Notes: generated by a model not told the origin, from the letters alone. A DNA stretch of 64,000 bases from Desulfovibrio sp. UIB00 (GCF_022508225.1 NZ_JAETXJ010000003.1:243556-307555), one strand, 5' to 3'; positions 17,393 through 27,663 are shown, counted from the first letter of the stretch. Made by a program: numbers and translations.

Positions 17393-19840
17393 TTATTTGA
17401 CCACAGCGCGCGGCTTGCTGCCGTCTGCCGGGCCGATGATACCGTCGTGCTCAAGCTGTTCAACCAGGCGCGCTGCGCGGTTGAAACCAATCTTGAAGCG
17501 GCGCTGTACCAGAGATATGGATGCACGCCCCTGCTCACTCACAAAGGCCTGCACTTCGCCGTACAGGGGATCCTGCGCGGCATCGCCGCCTCCGCCGCTA
17601 CCGCCGCCGCTCACGGAGTCCAGCCCCCACTGGGCAAAGTCCACTTTATAGGAGGGGCTGAGCTGCCGCTTCCAGTAGCCCACTACGCCCTGCACTTCTT
17701 CATCGCTGAGGAAGGGGCCGTGCAAACGCTGCAAACGCCCGCCGCTAGGTTTGAAGAGCATGTCGCCACGGCCAAGCAGATGTTCTGCGCCCACCTGATC
17801 AAGGATGGTGCGCGAATCGTGCTTGGACGTAACCTGAAAGGATATGCGGCACGGAAAGTTCGCCTTGATAAGCCCTGTCACCACGTCCACGCTGGGGCGC
17901 TGAGTGGCAAGGATCATATGAATACCGGCGGCGCGGGCCAACTGCGCAAGGCGCACAATGCTGGTTTCCACCTCGCGGGCGGCGGTCATCATGAGGTCTG
18001 CCAGTTCGTCAATGACAACAACAAGATATGGCAGAGGCTCAAGGTCTGCAAAATCCGGCGGCAGATCATTTTTGCAGGCGGCCAGCTTCTGGTTGAACCC
18101 GGCCACGTTGCGCACACCAAGGCGCGCCATTGCTTCGTAACGGCGATCCATTTCGTGCACGGCCCAATCAAGGGCGTTTTTGGCCTCGTTCATTTCCGTG
18201 ACAACAGGATGCACCAGATGTGGTTCATCCGCGTACACAGCCATTTCAATGCGCTTGGGATCAACCAGCAACAACTGCATGTCTTTGGGCTGGGTGCGGT
18301 ACAGCAGGCTGATAAGAATGCCGTTGAGGCAGACGCTCTTGCCCGCGCCCGTAGCGCCAGCCACAAGCAGATGCGGCATACGCGTGAGGTCTGCCATGAC
18401 AGGCTTGCCCGCAATGTCCTTGCCCAGAATCATGGTCAGGGGGCCACAACCCTTGCGGAAAGGCTCAGAAGCGGCAAGCTCCCTGAAATTGACGGTTTCG
18501 CGGTTGTCGTTGGGTATTTCAATACCCACCGTATCCGTACCGGGAATGGGCGCCTGAATACGCACGGCAACGGCCTTGAGGGCCAAGGCCAGGTCATCGC
18601 TGAGGTTGGCTATGCGGCTCACGCGGATGCCGGGGGCCGGGCGTACCTCATACATGGTGACCACAGGCCCGGGCGTGACATGCACAAGCTCGCTCTGGAT
18701 GTCAAAATCCTTGAGGCAGGCAATAAGGGCCTTGCCCCGCGCCTCGCGGTCTTCCTTATTATTGTTGCCAGGCACTTTGACAGGCGGGGCCAACAGCTCA
18801 AGCCCCGGCAGCGGAATGGCGGCCTTGCGGCCTGTCATGCCAGAAAGCAGCCCGGTCAGGCCACCCTGCTTTTTGGGAGCTTCAGCAACAGGGACGGCAG
18901 CACTTGCAGCCTTGCCGCCAGTGTTCGGGACAGAAGCGGCGGGTGAAGCAGCATGCGCCGCGTCATCCTGAGCCAAATCATGGGCCGCATCATTTACAAG
19001 ATCATGGGCCGGGGCATTGCCCCCCTGCTCGTCAGCATAGGCCGCGCCAGCAGAAGCAGCAGGCGAAATGGGCATACCGTTGATGTCTACCGCCACGGCA
19101 AAAGGATCGTCAGCATCTACTTGTGCTGCCGGGCATGGTGCCGCTGGCTCATTTGCCTGCAAACGGGCCGCCTTGGTTTTTTGTTCTTCAAAAACATCAG
19201 GCAGCGAGTCAGCCGTGGGTTGAATGTTGCCAAGGCGGTCGCGCCAGCGCTTCCAGAATTCCATGGACGGCAGGCGCAGATCAAGCAACGACCAACGCCG
19301 CTTGCCTTCTTCGCCTTCTGCGGGGCTTTCTGCAACAACAGGCCCGGTTGCGTTGCCCGCACGGGCGGCAAGCCGCGCCTGCGCCCAGTGCAGCACACGT
19401 GCCGCCACATTGAACCATGAGATATTGCCCGCAAGTTGCATACCCACAAGCGCAACAAATATCCACACCAGGGCAGAACCGCCCGGGCTCAGATACCGGC
19501 TGGCGTTGAGGTGCAGGGCATTGCCCACCATACCTCCGCCCCACATGTCGCCAAGGGTGATATCTGAAGCGGAACCTATGACAAGCAGGCAGACGGTGAG
19601 CAAAAAGAAGCCAAGCCAGCGCGACCAGTGCAGGCTGTACGAAGGAGAAACGTAGGCCGCCCCCAACGCACCGAAAACCAGTGGGCAGAGATAGGCGGCC
19701 ACGCCAAACACATCGTTAAGAAAACCTGCAGTGTACGCGCCGAAAAGGCCAGCCTTGTTCTTTACCTTGACAACACCGCTGACCACATGGTTAAGGCTGG
19801 GGTCGTTGGCGTCAAAACTGAGCAGGCTGAGCAAAAGCAA
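17393..19840 (-). CDS. ftsK: DNA translocase FtsK (5' end apparently frameshifted)
   Basis: Septum-located DNA translocase that clears chromosome termini and stimulates XerCD. The intact frame encodes four N-terminal membrane helices, an Ala/Asp-rich linker, the RecA-like motor with Walker A GATGAGKS (about residue 495) and Walker B LLLVDPKRIEM, and a C-terminal gamma winged helix (DPLYGEVQAFVSEQ...). The first start codon in this frame is the TTG at 19840, which falls inside the first helix. The codons just upstream (reading RELLGLFLIFWALL) clearly belong to FtsK but have no start codon. An ATG overlapping the efp stop codon at 19925 reaches this sequence only if one G in the GGGAGGG run (19908-19914) is removed. 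See findings. Confidence 0.9.
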   Translation of the reverse strand: MLLLSLLSFDANDPSLNHVVSGVVKVKNKAGLFGAYTAGFLNDVFGVAAYLCPLVFGALGAAYVSPSYSLHWSRWLGFFLLTVCLLVIGSASDITLGDMWGGGMVGNALHLNASRYLSPGGSALVWIFVALVGMQLAGNISWFNVAARVLHWAQARLAARAGNATGPVVAESPAEGEEGKRRWSLLDLRLPSMEFWKRWRDRLGNIQPTADSLPDVFEEQKTKAARLQANEPAAPCPAAQVDADDPFAVAVDINGMPISPAASAGAAYADEQGGNAPAHDLVNDAAHDLAQDDAAHAASPAASVPNTGGKAASAAVPVAEAPKKQGGLTGLLSGMTGRKAAIPLPGLELLAPPVKVPGNNNKEDREARGKALIACLKDFDIQSELVHVTPGPVVTMYEVRPAPGIRVSRIANLSDDLALALKAVAVRIQAPIPGTDTVGIEIPNDNRETVNFRELAASEPFRKGCGPLTMILGKDIAGKPVMADLTRMPHLLVAGATGAGKSVCLNGILISLLYRTQPKDMQLLLVDPKRIEMAVYADEPHLVHPVVTEMNEAKNALDWAVHEMDRRYEAMARLGVRNVAGFNQKLAACKNDLPPDFADLEPLPYLVVVIDELADLMMTAAREVETSIVRLAQLARAAGIHMILATQRPSVDVVTGLIKANFPCRISFQVTSKHDSRTILDQVGAEHLLGRGDMLFKPSGGRLQRLHGPFLSDEEVQGVVGYWKRQLSPSYKVDFAQWGLDSVSGGGSGGGGDAAQDPLYGEVQAFVSEQGRASISLVQRRFKIGFNRAARLVEQLEHDGIIGPADGSKPRAVVK

Positions 19841-19924
19841 CAGCGCCCAGAAGATAAGAAAAAGGCCAAGAAGCTCGCGGCTGAATTTATGGGCGTCCGT
19901 AGGGCTACCCTCCCGAACCGGTCA

Positions 19925-20482
19925 TCATTCCCGGCCCAGGTATTCCTTGGTGCGCGTGTCAACCTTGATGCGATCGCCTTCGTTGACAAAAATGGGCACC
20001 TGAACCGAAATACCGGTTTCAAGCTTGGCAGCCTTGGTGACGTTGCTGACGGTGTCGCCCTTGGCGCCCGGCTCGGTTTCAACAACCGCAAGCACGAGGC
20101 TCAGCGGGATGTCGATATCAAGGGGGCTGCCCTTGTACAGCAGCACGCGGCATTCCTGACCGTCCTTAAGAAAGCCTTCCTTGCCATCCGTGGTGGTGAT
20201 GTGCATCTGGAGCTGTTCGTAGGTGGTCATATCCATGAAGATAAGGTCGTCGTCCTGACGATACAGAAACTGCATGTCGCGGGTTTCCAGATCGGGCTTG
20301 TTGACCTTTTCACCGGAACGGAAGGTTATATCCTGCATGCGACCAGTAAGGATGTTGCGCAGCTTGGTACGGACCATAGCGCCACCCTTGCCGGGCTTGA
20401 AATGCTGAAAATCAACGATTTCGTAAGGGGTGCCTTCGACTTCGATCTTCAGACCCTTGCGAAAGTCTGTGGTAGAATACAT
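19925..20482 (-). CDS. efp: Translation elongation factor P
   Basis: A 185-residue EF-P that rescues ribosomes stalled on polyproline. The N-terminal KOW-like domain holds the tip loop HFKPGKGGA, where Lys32 is in the position that is modified in many bacteria. Two OB domains follow, with the signature region [23 protein letters not shown] lies directly upstream of the ATG at 20482; the in-frame start 15 nt earlier overlaps that site and is unlikely. The stop codon is TGATGA, overlapping the ATG proposed for ftsK. No EF-P modification gene is seen in the window. Confidence 0.95.
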   Translation of the reverse strand: MYSTTDFRKGLKIEVEGTPYEIVDFQHFKPGKGGAMVRTKLRNILTGRMQDITFRSGEKVNKPDLETRDMQFLYRQDDDLIFMDMTTYEQLQMHITTTDGKEGFLKDGQECRVLLYKGSPLDIDIPLSLVLAVVETEPGAKGDTVSNVTKAAKLETGISVQVPIFVNEGDRIKVDTRTKEYLGRE

Positions 20483-20666
20483 TTGTCCTCCTAACATGTC
20501 GCCGCAAAATGGCGCAAACGGGCGTAAGGCCGATCATTTGCCAACTGCGGCAAGAGCGGCTACCTTATACGAAGTTGGCTGAAAATGTCAGCCCTGAATT
20601 GAAAATATTTGCTGAAAGATGCTTGCTTGTCAAGACACAAAGTTAAAGTATTACATGAGGTTTATC

Positions 20667-21335
20667 ATGAATCCCGTTCTTACCCTTGAAACTACAGCCT
20701 ATACTCTTGAGCAGCTCATATCACTGCCCGAGGCGCAGATAGCCCTTGCGGGGCGCTCCAATGTGGGTAAATCATCGCTTATCAACGCGCTGGCTGGCCG
20801 CAAAAAACTGGCAAAAGTCAGCTCCACGCCCGGCAAAACCCGCTCGGTGAATTATTACCGCGTGACACCCCATGACTTTTATCTCGTTGACCTGCCGGGT
20901 TACGGCTATGCCCGCGCAAGCCATACGGAGCGCGAAAAATGGGCGCGCCTGCTTGAGCGGTATCTGGTGGAATGCGCAAGCCTCAAGGCCTTGGCCCTGT
21001 TGCTCGACAGCCGACTTGAACCCCAGAAGCTCGACAAAAATCTGGCGTCCTTTGCCCGCACCAACGGCCTGAATATTGTGCCCGTGCTGACCAAGGCAGA
21101 CAAGTGCAGTCAGAGGGAACGCGCCAACCGCCAGAATGAATGGCAAGAACTGCTCGGAACCCGGCCCCTCGTCACGTCTTCCAGCAACCGTTACGGCATT
21201 GATAACCTCTGGCGCGCTCTCGTTGAAACAGCGGTTCCCCAGCGCGTGGCCCCCGGCACACTTGATGCCGCTGACGCGGAATCTGAGCCCCAGAGTGGTA
21301 CTATTCCTGAGCAGGAGCCGCAGGGACAGGCTTAA
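20667..21335 (+). CDS. engB: Ribosome biogenesis GTP-binding protein EngB (YsxC/YihA)
   Basis: A 222-residue small GTPase needed for 50S subunit assembly. G1 is GRSNVGKSS (Lys35), G2 the [12 protein letters not shown] switch, G3 DLPGYGYA, G4 TKADK and G5 SSSNRYG. The ATG at 20667 has GAGG 7 nt upstream; an in-frame upstream start at 20619 would add a poorly conserved extension. The C-terminal tail after about residue 198 is Glu/Pro-rich and variable. It is divergent from efp, with a 184-bp shared promoter region. Confidence 0.93.
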   Translation: MNPVLTLETTAYTLEQLISLPEAQIALAGRSNVGKSSLINALAGRKKLAKVSSTPGKTRSVNYYRVTPHDFYLVDLPGYGYARASHTEREKWARLLERYLVECASLKALALLLDSRLEPQKLDKNLASFARTNGLNIVPVLTKADKCSQRERANRQNEWQELLGTRPLVTSSSNRYGIDNLWRALVETAVPQRVAPGTLDAADAESEPQSGTIPEQEPQGQA

Positions 21336-21414
21336 AGCCAGAAATGATTCACAGCAGGAATATCTGTGGACTTCGCTTTTTTGCGTACAGAACGCAATCT
21401 CCAAAAAGCAAAAG

Positions 21415-21446
21415 GATTACGGCGCTGATCACACAGCGCCGTAATC
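21415..21446 (-). terminator. Terminator of the cation-efflux gene
   Basis: A perfect 12-bp stem (GATTACGGCGCT / AGCGCCGTAATC) with an 8-nt loop. On the minus strand it is followed by a T-rich stretch (CCTTTTGCTTTTT), so it suits the gene ending at 21533. Confidence 0.65.
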
Positions 21447-21532
21447 AGGACTCAGATCGGCAACTTGTTGCACTGCCTGTAGCTGGGCGCGGTGATTTCC
21501 AAAGCCACCTGCAGGCAAATGCGCTGAGGCTG

Positions 21533-22990
21533 TTATGCCGCAGGGGTATTTGACACAACTGCCGGTTCCATATGGATGCTCAGTCGCCCCAGTTGGGGCA
21601 CTGCGGCACGAATGCGCTTTTCAAGGCGCGTACAGACGTTGTGCGCCTCCTCCACAGACAGCCCCACACTCACATTACAGTGGAATGAAATGCAGACCCC
21701 CTGCTCTGGCAGCACATAGGTAGAAAATTTGTGCGGCATCGCCGCCAGAGGCTCATTTTCCACTGCTGCCTTGATTTCACGCCAGGCCATCTCTGAAAAA
21801 GGCACAGAAACCGAAGCGCCCGGCTCAAGCGCGGCGCCTGGGGCCTTGGGTTCCATGTGACTGACGATTTCAACACCTGGCAAGGCCTCCCGCAGTGTGT
21901 CTTCAAAAGCCTTGACCCGCGCATACGCCCGGTCAAAGGGCATCTGACCCGGCAGTTCAACATGCAGCTCAATATGACAGGCGCTGTCTGCGCTCAAAAT
22001 ATGCACATCATGAACTGCAAGCCCATGCTCAGATGCGGCAACCTGCACCAGGGCAAAGGGATTGTTTTCATCAATGCGGCACGATTTGCGAGGCTCAACA
22101 TGCACGGTCACGTCCGCACCGGGCAAAACGCCAGCAACAGCTTCCTCAGCCTCATGCGCAAGGCGATGTCCATCGCTGACCTTCAGCCCCGGCGCAACGC
22201 CCACAGTCAAATCCACAAAGCTTTGCGGCCCGCTGGTGCGCACACGTACCCGCGTGACTTCGGAAATGCCCGCGATTTTTTGCACAGCCACCACAATGGC
22301 TTCGCTCGCCTGTGATGAGCCAGAATCCATCAGCATATTCACGGCATCCGAGGCCATGTGCATGCTTGCCCGAAAAATAATCGCAGCCACAAGCAGAGCC
22401 GCCACCGTATCTGCCTGCGAAAGTACGCGGCTTATGGGTTCGGGCAGTTGCAGAGCCTGTGCAAGCCATACAGCCAGCACACCCACAAGCACCACGGCAG
22501 AAGAAAGAATATCTGTGGAAAAATGCAGGGCATCAGCTTCTAGGGCCTGACTGTTGAAGTCTTTGGCAACCCGCCGCAAAACACGGACCCGGTTGATGTC
22601 AATGGCCATGGAAATCGCCATGACGCCAACACCCCAAAGCGAAGGCACAACAGGGCTTGAGCCTGAAGCGAGGCGCTGAACGCCCTCGTACACCACCCAC
22701 ACGCAGGTGGCGAACAAAAGCACCGTCTGCGCAAGAGCCGAGAGGTTTTCGGCCTTGCCATGCCCGTAAGGATGCCGCGAATCTGCAGGCTTGGCTGAAA
22801 TTTTCACCGCAGCAAGGGTAAGGGCAGCCGCCAGCAGATCAAGCCCGCTGTGCAATGCTTCAGACAATATGCCAAGGCTGTTGGTATACAGGCCAACCGC
22901 AAGTTTGATGCTGGTAAGCCCCAGTGCCGCGAGCAGCGACAACATGGCTGCGCGGCTTTTTTCGCTAGCGCCGTTATCCATGACGTTCAT
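21533..22990 (-). CDS. Cation diffusion facilitator (CDF) transporter with three tandem C-terminal domains
   Basis: A 485-residue divalent cation/proton antiporter. The membrane part (about 15-225) has HxxxD in TM2 (His47, Asp51) and HxxxD in TM5 (His156, Asp160), the site-A pattern expected for Zn/Cd/Co exporters rather than the DxxxD of Mn/Fe exporters, and a HPYGHGKAE loop. The C-terminal half is unusually long. Three successive ferredoxin-like CDF cytoplasmic domains each end in a similar strand, VTVHVEP, EIVSHMEP and LSIHMEP. Usual CDF proteins have one and are near 300 residues. The ATG has a GGA upstream; a second in-frame ATG lies three codons later. Confidence 0.9.
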   Translation of the reverse strand: MNVMDNGASEKSRAAMLSLLAALGLTSIKLAVGLYTNSLGILSEALHSGLDLLAAALTLAAVKISAKPADSRHPYGHGKAENLSALAQTVLLFATCVWVVYEGVQRLASGSSPVVPSLWGVGVMAISMAIDINRVRVLRRVAKDFNSQALEADALHFSTDILSSAVVLVGVLAVWLAQALQLPEPISRVLSQADTVAALLVAAIIFRASMHMASDAVNMLMDSGSSQASEAIVVAVQKIAGISEVTRVRVRTSGPQSFVDLTVGVAPGLKVSDGHRLAHEAEEAVAGVLPGADVTVHVEPRKSCRIDENNPFALVQVAASEHGLAVHDVHILSADSACHIELHVELPGQMPFDRAYARVKAFEDTLREALPGVEIVSHMEPKAPGAALEPGASVSVPFSEMAWREIKAAVENEPLAAMPHKFSTYVLPEQGVCISFHCNVSVGLSVEEAHNVCTRLEKRIRAAVPQLGRLSIHMEPAVVSNTPAA

Positions 22991-23096
22991 AGCACGTTTC
23001 CTGCAGAAGGATTAAATATACGGAATTTACAGAGGTTGGCGCGAGAGAGGCGCTGATTGCAAGCGTAGTTAGAAAAATGTGTGGGGTTTATGTGAC

Positions 23097-23132
23097 ACAA
23101 ACCGGCTGTTTTTTGCAAAACAGCCGGTTTGT
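23097..23132. terminator. Long perfect hairpin after bamD
   Basis: A perfect 16-bp stem (ACAAACCGGCTGTTTT / AAAACAGCCGGTTTGT) with a 4-nt loop (TTGC). The T run is inside the stem rather than after it. It sits between bamD (ends 23172) and the CDF gene (starts 22990) and most likely ends the trxA-trxB-bamD transcript. Confidence 0.6.
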
Positions 23133-23171
23133 AGTAATCTGACAACCTTCAGGAATAACCTTTACGGATTG

Positions 23172-23903
23172 TTACAGCCAGGTAAACCACCGCTTCCAGC
23201 TGCCTTCACGCTTTTCACGGACTTCCTGCGACTGCGCCTCACGATAGTTGTGGTAAGCAGCGAGGCTCTTTTCCTTGGCATGGTCGGCAACTTCAGGCAC
23301 GTCCTTGAAGTTTTTCATAATGTATTCGTAACGATGCCAGGCCGGACCGTACTTTTTCATGTGCCAGAACACGTCTGCAATATACAGTTCGTGTTCGGCC
23401 ATGAGCTGACGGCACGTGCGCATGTGTTCTTCCGCGCTCTTGGAATACGGAGAGTCGGGGAAGGTCTGACGCAAGCGGTCAAAGTAGTCGTAAGCTTCCT
23501 TGAGTTCTGTGGTGGCCCTGTCAATGGAGCGGAACTGCTTCATGAGCGACATGCCCGTCTGGTACAGAACATAGGGGATAGCTTCGTGGCGAGGATGCAG
23601 CGACTCGAAATCCTTGTAGGTTTCGGCAGCAAGCTCATATTCCTCGTCAAGGAAGTAGGCATCTGCAAGCGACAGTTCCGCATCAACCGTGTACGGGCTA
23701 AAGGGATACGTATCGCGAAGTTTGTTGTACAGCTCCACGGCGCGCACGTAGTTTTTCTCACTCATGGCGTCATTGGCGGCTTCAAAAACCTCCTGGGCGG
23801 TGTCTTCCGCCGGCGGCAGGTAGATCATATCAATGATGCCGCAACCGGAAACCGCAAACATGCTTATGACAAGCAAAATGGAGCGAAGCAGTTTTTTATG
23901 CAT
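23172..23903 (-). CDS. bamD: Outer membrane protein assembly factor BamD
   Basis: A 243-residue outer membrane lipoprotein of the BAM complex. The signal peptide ends in the VSGC lipobox (Cys21). Five TPR-type repeats follow, starting [34 protein letters not shown], with a second set [39 protein letters not shown] that matches BamD/ComL. The ATG at 23903 overlaps the end of trxB by 8 nt, so the two are coupled; the frame is open upstream inside trxB, but an earlier start would disrupt the signal peptide. Confidence 0.92.
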   Translation of the reverse strand: MHKKLLRSILLVISMFAVSGCGIIDMIYLPPAEDTAQEVFEAANDAMSEKNYVRAVELYNKLRDTYPFSPYTVDAELSLADAYFLDEEYELAAETYKDFESLHPRHEAIPYVLYQTGMSLMKQFRSIDRATTELKEAYDYFDRLRQTFPDSPYSKSAEEHMRTCRQLMAEHELYIADVFWHMKKYGPAWHRYEYIMKNFKDVPEVADHAKEKSLAAYHNYREAQSQEVREKREGSWKRWFTWL

Positions 23904-24822
23904 GGAGCTGTTCCAAAAATACAAACGCCGCCTGCGCGGCAGTTGCGCCGTCACCGGCGGCAGTGATTACCTGACGACAAAGCTTGGAGCGAATATCACC
24001 GGCTGCGAAAACGCCCGGAATGCTGGTGCGCATTTCCGTATCGGTGATAATGAAACCTTGCGCGTCACGTACGACCTCTGCGGGCAAAAAGCCGGTGGAG
24101 GGTTCATAGCCCACGTAGACGAAAAGCCCGTCTACGGGCAAATGACGTTCCTCTCCGGTCTTCAGTTCCTTAACCGTCAGACCTGTCAGCTCGTTTTCGC
24201 CGTGTAAACGGCTCACAACGCTGCTGCGCAGGATCTCGATCTTGTCGCCATAGGCGTCAAGCTTATCCTGATAAATCTTGTGCCCGCGGAATTCATCGCG
24301 GCGATGGATAAGATAGAGCTTTCCCACAATCTTTGCAAGATAAAGCGACTCTTCCAACGCCGAATTACCACCGCCTACAACCGCCACGGTCTGATTGCGA
24401 AAGAAATTGCCGTCGCAGATGGCGCAATAGGAAACGCCATGGCCGCGCAGCCGGTCTTCGCCCTCAAGTCCGAGCGGCTTGTGGTGCGCTCCGGAACAAA
24501 CAATGACCGTCTTGCCGATATAATCCACGCCTCCGGCGCGAACAGCAAAACGACCCGCCGAACCGGTTACGGATTCAACAGCCGCAGCTGGCCGATCAAC
24601 ATCAAGACCGGTCAAATGCGCTTCAAAAAGATCCGCCAGCTCATAACCCTTGATGCCCTTGGGAAAACCGGGATAGTTTTCCATGGCCTCAGTCTGCAAA
24701 ATCTGGCCACCCGCTGCCAGTTGCTCGGGCATAAGCACCGAGCAACCAGAGCGGGCCAGATACATTGCTGCCGTAATGCCAGCGGGGCCGCTGCCTATGA
24801 CTACGGCATCATATTCTTTCAT
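23896..24822 (-). CDS. trxB: Thioredoxin-disulfide reductase
   Basis: A 308-residue flavoprotein that reduces thioredoxin. The FAD-binding GSGPAG lies near residue 10, the redox-active CAIC is Cys133/Cys136, the second nucleotide site is [11 protein letters not shown], and the C-terminal FAD segment is [10 protein letters not shown]. In the NAD(P)H-binding domain the loop reads [11 protein letters not shown]; the HRR is typical of NADPH-linked enzymes. The start overlaps the trxA stop as ATGA, and the end overlaps bamD. Confidence 0.95.
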   Translation of the reverse strand: MKEYDAVVIGSGPAGITAAMYLARSGCSVLMPEQLAAGGQILQTEAMENYPGFPKGIKGYELADLFEAHLTGLDVDRPAAAVESVTGSAGRFAVRAGGVDYIGKTVIVCSGAHHKPLGLEGEDRLRGHGVSYCAICDGNFFRNQTVAVVGGGNSALEESLYLAKIVGKLYLIHRRDEFRGHKIYQDKLDAYGDKIEILRSSVVSRLHGENELTGLTVKELKTGEERHLPVDGLFVYVGYEPSTGFLPAEVVRDAQGFIITDTEMRTSIPGVFAAGDIRSKLCRQVITAAGDGATAAQAAFVFLEQLHA

Positions 24823-25142
24823 GCCAGAGCCTTTGTATCGATAAGGTCTTTCAGGGCAGCCTTGGTCACAGCACCTGTGATCTGCTCTACCGTTTCACCC
24901 TTTTTGAAAAGGACAAGAGTCGGGATAGCGCGGATGCCAAACTTGGTGGGCGTGGCCGGATTTTCGTCCACGTTCATTTTTACGACACGCACCTTGCCGT
25001 CATACTCAGTGGCCAGTTCATCAATGATGGGGCCAACAGCGCGGCAAGGACCGCACCAGGGAGCCCAAAAATCGAGCAGAACCGGAAGATCGGACTTGAG
25101 CACAACGCTTTCAAAGGTGGCGTCAGTGACCTGTTCAGCCAT
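24819..25142 (-). CDS. trxA: Thioredoxin
   Basis: A 107-residue thioredoxin with the canonical active site WCGPC (Cys30, Cys33), the buried Asp24 in LLDFWA, and the cis-proline loop [14 protein letters not shown]. It is reduced by the TrxB encoded just downstream. AGGAGATA-type purines precede the ATG. First gene of the trxA-trxB-bamD operon. Confidence 0.96.
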   Translation of the reverse strand: MAEQVTDATFESVVLKSDLPVLLDFWAPWCGPCRAVGPIIDELATEYDGKVRVVKMNVDENPATPTKFGIRAIPTLVLFKKGETVEQITGAVTKAALKDLIDTKALA

Positions 25143-25239
25143 AACTATCTCCTTACGTTGCTTTGTATCGCTCCACGGCCACTATTGGCCTGTGACGCGA
25201 ACAGAAGCGCATTTAAAGTGTATGCTTCTGTATTGACTA

Positions 25240-25268
25240 AGAGTAGATACCAATGTGCTCTCTGTCAA
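25240..25268 (-). promoter_or_regulatory. Candidate promoter of trxA-trxB-bamD
   Basis: A consensus -35 TTGACA (complement of 25263-25268) and a weaker TACTCT (complement of 25240-25245), 17 bp apart, about 100 bp before trxA. The -35 lies in one arm of a TGTCAAGA-N22-TCTTGACA inverted repeat (25263-25300). Confidence 0.35.
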
Positions 25269-25303
25269 GACAATCTCTTGTTTTGCATGGTCTCTTGACA
25301 CTT

Positions 25304-26377
25304 TCAGCACAAGCTGCACAACATGTCATCGGGTATGATTTTGCCACGGGGTATGGTTTCCATACGCAAATCATGACTGAAACCCCGTGCGCCCAAGAGC
25401 CAGCCAGCATGGGCAATCATTGCGGCATTATCGGTACATAACAGGGGGCCGGGAATATAAGCCTGGCCTCCCCTGCCTTGCATGAGCAGTTCAATCCGTT
25501 CACGCAGCAGTGAATTGCAGGCTACCCCACCAGCCATCAGCAGTGTTGTAACACCGGGGTTGCGGTCAAGTGCCCGAGCCACCTTGGCGCACAAGGTATC
25601 TACAACAGCCAGATTGAATGAAGCGCAATAATCTTTAAGCGCTTGAGGCGCATGGGCAATATCTGTCAGCGGACGAGGCCACTCCTGCCCCGCCAACTGA
25701 TGCGCGGCAAGACCTGTTGCGGCGGTCTTGAGACCGCTGAAGCTGAAATCCAGATTGTCATTATCAAGATAAGGCCGGGGAAACATGGTTGGCGTGGCAT
25801 GCCCTGCCCTGGCCAAAGCATCCATAAGCTTGCCGCCAGGATAAGCCAGACCCAGAAATTTGCCAACCTTGTCAAACGCTTCACCAGCTGCGTCATCAAG
25901 AGTGCGCCCAAGGAGGCGGCAATCCCAAGGCGATTCAAGCCGATAGATATGCGTGTGCCCGCCCGATACCAGCAGACCAAGGGCTGGAAAAAGCAATTTC
26001 TGCTCCAGCCCTACTGCCAGAAGGTGCGCATGCAGGTGGTTGACCCCAAGAAAGGGTTTGCCAAGGCCAAGGGCCAGCCCTTTGGCAAAGGCAACGCCCA
26101 CCAGCAGACTGCCAAGCAGGCCAGGGCCGCGCGCTGCTGCCACAAGATCAATATCAGAATTGGCCCTGCCGCTGCGCCGCATCAGTTCGTCAAACAACGC
26201 GCCCACAAAGCGGTAATGCTCGCGCGAGGCAAGTTCCGGCACCACACCGCCAAACAGGGCATGCACATCGGCCTGGCTTGCAAGCACGGCATCCACAAGC
26301 CGCCCGTCTTCAACCAGCGCCAATGCGGTTTCGTCGCAAGAACTTTCAATTCCCAAACACAACATGCGGTTCGCCAT
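25304..26377 (-). CDS. tsaD: tRNA N6-adenosine threonylcarbamoyltransferase TsaD
   Basis: A 357-residue ASKHA-fold enzyme that transfers threonylcarbamoyl to A37 of ANN-decoding tRNAs. The N-terminal [10 protein letters not shown] phosphate loop, the metal-binding HxxxH (His114, His118 in VNHLHAHLL), LLVSGGHT, and a late [10 protein letters not shown] with the third metal ligand Asp are all present. The partners TsaB/TsaE are not in the window. It lies 62 nt downstream of fbp on the same strand. Confidence 0.95.
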   Translation of the reverse strand: MANRMLCLGIESSCDETALALVEDGRLVDAVLASQADVHALFGGVVPELASREHYRFVGALFDELMRRSGRANSDIDLVAAARGPGLLGSLLVGVAFAKGLALGLGKPFLGVNHLHAHLLAVGLEQKLLFPALGLLVSGGHTHIYRLESPWDCRLLGRTLDDAAGEAFDKVGKFLGLAYPGGKLMDALARAGHATPTMFPRPYLDNDNLDFSFSGLKTAATGLAAHQLAGQEWPRPLTDIAHAPQALKDYCASFNLAVVDTLCAKVARALDRNPGVTTLLMAGGVACNSLLRERIELLMQGRGGQAYIPGPLLCTDNAAMIAHAGWLLGARGFSHDLRMETIPRGKIIPDDMLCSLC

Positions 26378-26402
26378 TTACGGTCAAAGGCCGGTACAAT
26401 AA

Positions 26403-26432
26403 GGCAGCCGCCGCAAACACGCGGGGGCTGCC
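26403..26432 (-). terminator. Weak hairpin between fbp and tsaD
   Basis: A 7-bp stem (GGCAGCC / GGCTGCC) with a 16-nt loop and a short TTATTG tail on the minus strand, 8 bp after the fbp stop. It could attenuate read-through into tsaD. Confidence 0.35.
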
Positions 26433-26439
26433 GCAAAAG

Positions 26440-27447
26440 CTATCTGCCCGCGTGACGGGCATAGATTTTTTCCACAGCCTCAACATCCAGCGTCGAGCCT
26501 ATGTACAGGGGGGTGCGCGCATGGAGCTTGTCCGGCACCCTTTCAAGAATGCGTCCGTGCCCGTCGCTCGCCTTGCCGCCAGCCTGCTCTGCAAGAAAAG
26601 CCAAGGGGTTGGCCTCGCACATCAGGCGCAGTTTGCCATTGGGCTTGTTGGCATCGGGCGGATACATGTAAATACCGCCGTTGATGAGCGTGCGGTGAAA
26701 GTCGGCCACCAGCGCGCCCACATAGCGTGAAGAATAGGGTTTGCCGTCCGAAGTTTCGCAACCGTGGAACCAGTTGACGGCATCGCGGGCTGGCGCATCC
26801 CATTTTTTCCAGTTGCCTTCATTGACTGAATAAATGTGTCCCTGCTCGGGAATGCGCATATCAGGGTGAGACAGCAAAAATTCGCCCACACCAGGATCTA
26901 GGGTAAAGCCGTGCACGCCCTGCCCTGTGCTGAGAACCAGCATGGTGGAAGGGCCATACAGAATATACCCAGCCGCTACCTGCTTGATGCCGGGTTGCAG
27001 CACTTCATCCAGCGCAACCTCCCCGGTATGTCCTTCAGGCCTGCGCAAAATGGAAAATATGGTGCCAACATTAATATTCACATCAATATTTGATGAGCCG
27101 TCCAGTGGATCAAAAATCAGAATATAGTCTCCGCGCGGGAATTCCTTGCTCACCCGGATAAGTTCTGCTTCTTCTTCCGACCCCATCGCGCAGAGAGCGC
27201 CGCAACGCTCCATGCGATAAAGCAGGATGCGGTTGGCGATGGAATCCATCTTCTGCACATCTTCACCCTGAACATTCACTTCGCCCGTGCCGCCGAGGAT
27301 ATCAAGCAGGCCAGCCTTGGCGATACGACGGGAAATGCTTTTTCCCGAAAGGATCAGGTCGTACAGAAGACCAGTAAACTGGCCCGTTGCCTGGGGGCTA
27401 CGCTTCTGATGCAGCAGCAGGTGTTCCGTAACCGTGATGTCAGCCAT
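26440..27447 (-). CDS. fbp: Fructose-1,6-bisphosphatase class 1
   Basis: A 335-residue gluconeogenic phosphatase. Metal- and phosphate-binding motifs are GSEEE near residue 95, [14 protein letters not shown] near 115-130, and NGGIYMYPP with [20 protein letters not shown] in the C-terminal half. This is the type I family; no allosteric extension is seen. An AAGGAG lies before the ATG. A 216-bp leader upstream contains the terminator of the next minus-strand unit. Confidence 0.95.
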   Translation of the reverse strand: MADITVTEHLLLHQKRSPQATGQFTGLLYDLILSGKSISRRIAKAGLLDILGGTGEVNVQGEDVQKMDSIANRILLYRMERCGALCAMGSEEEAELIRVSKEFPRGDYILIFDPLDGSSNIDVNINVGTIFSILRRPEGHTGEVALDEVLQPGIKQVAAGYILYGPSTMLVLSTGQGVHGFTLDPGVGEFLLSHPDMRIPEQGHIYSVNEGNWKKWDAPARDAVNWFHGCETSDGKPYSSRYVGALVADFHRTLINGGIYMYPPDANKPNGKLRLMCEANPLAFLAEQAGGKASDGHGRILERVPDKLHARTPLYIGSTLDVEAVEKIYARHAGR

Positions 27448-27621
27448 TGGGGGCTCCTTACAACATCCAGAAAATTGAGAGGAACAATTGAGCCTTTACG
27501 CCTGAAAGGGAAAACCCGCCAAGTTAGCAAAAAACTTTACGAATCTTCCACCGCAACAAAATTGCAAGACAAAACTGGTTGCCAGCGTGCGGACTTTTCA
27601 GGTTGCACATCTTCCAAAATA

Positions 27622-27647
27622 CTTGCGCCGCCTCGGGGCGGCGCAAG
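27622..27647 (-). terminator. Terminator of the lipoprotein gene cluster
   Basis: A perfect 11-bp GC-rich stem (CTTGCGCCGCC / GGCGGCGCAAG) with a 4-nt loop, 17 bp after the stop of the lipoprotein gene. A modest T stretch (TATTTT) follows on the minus strand. Confidence 0.65.
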
Positions 27648-27663
27648 TTTAATCCAGAATGCG

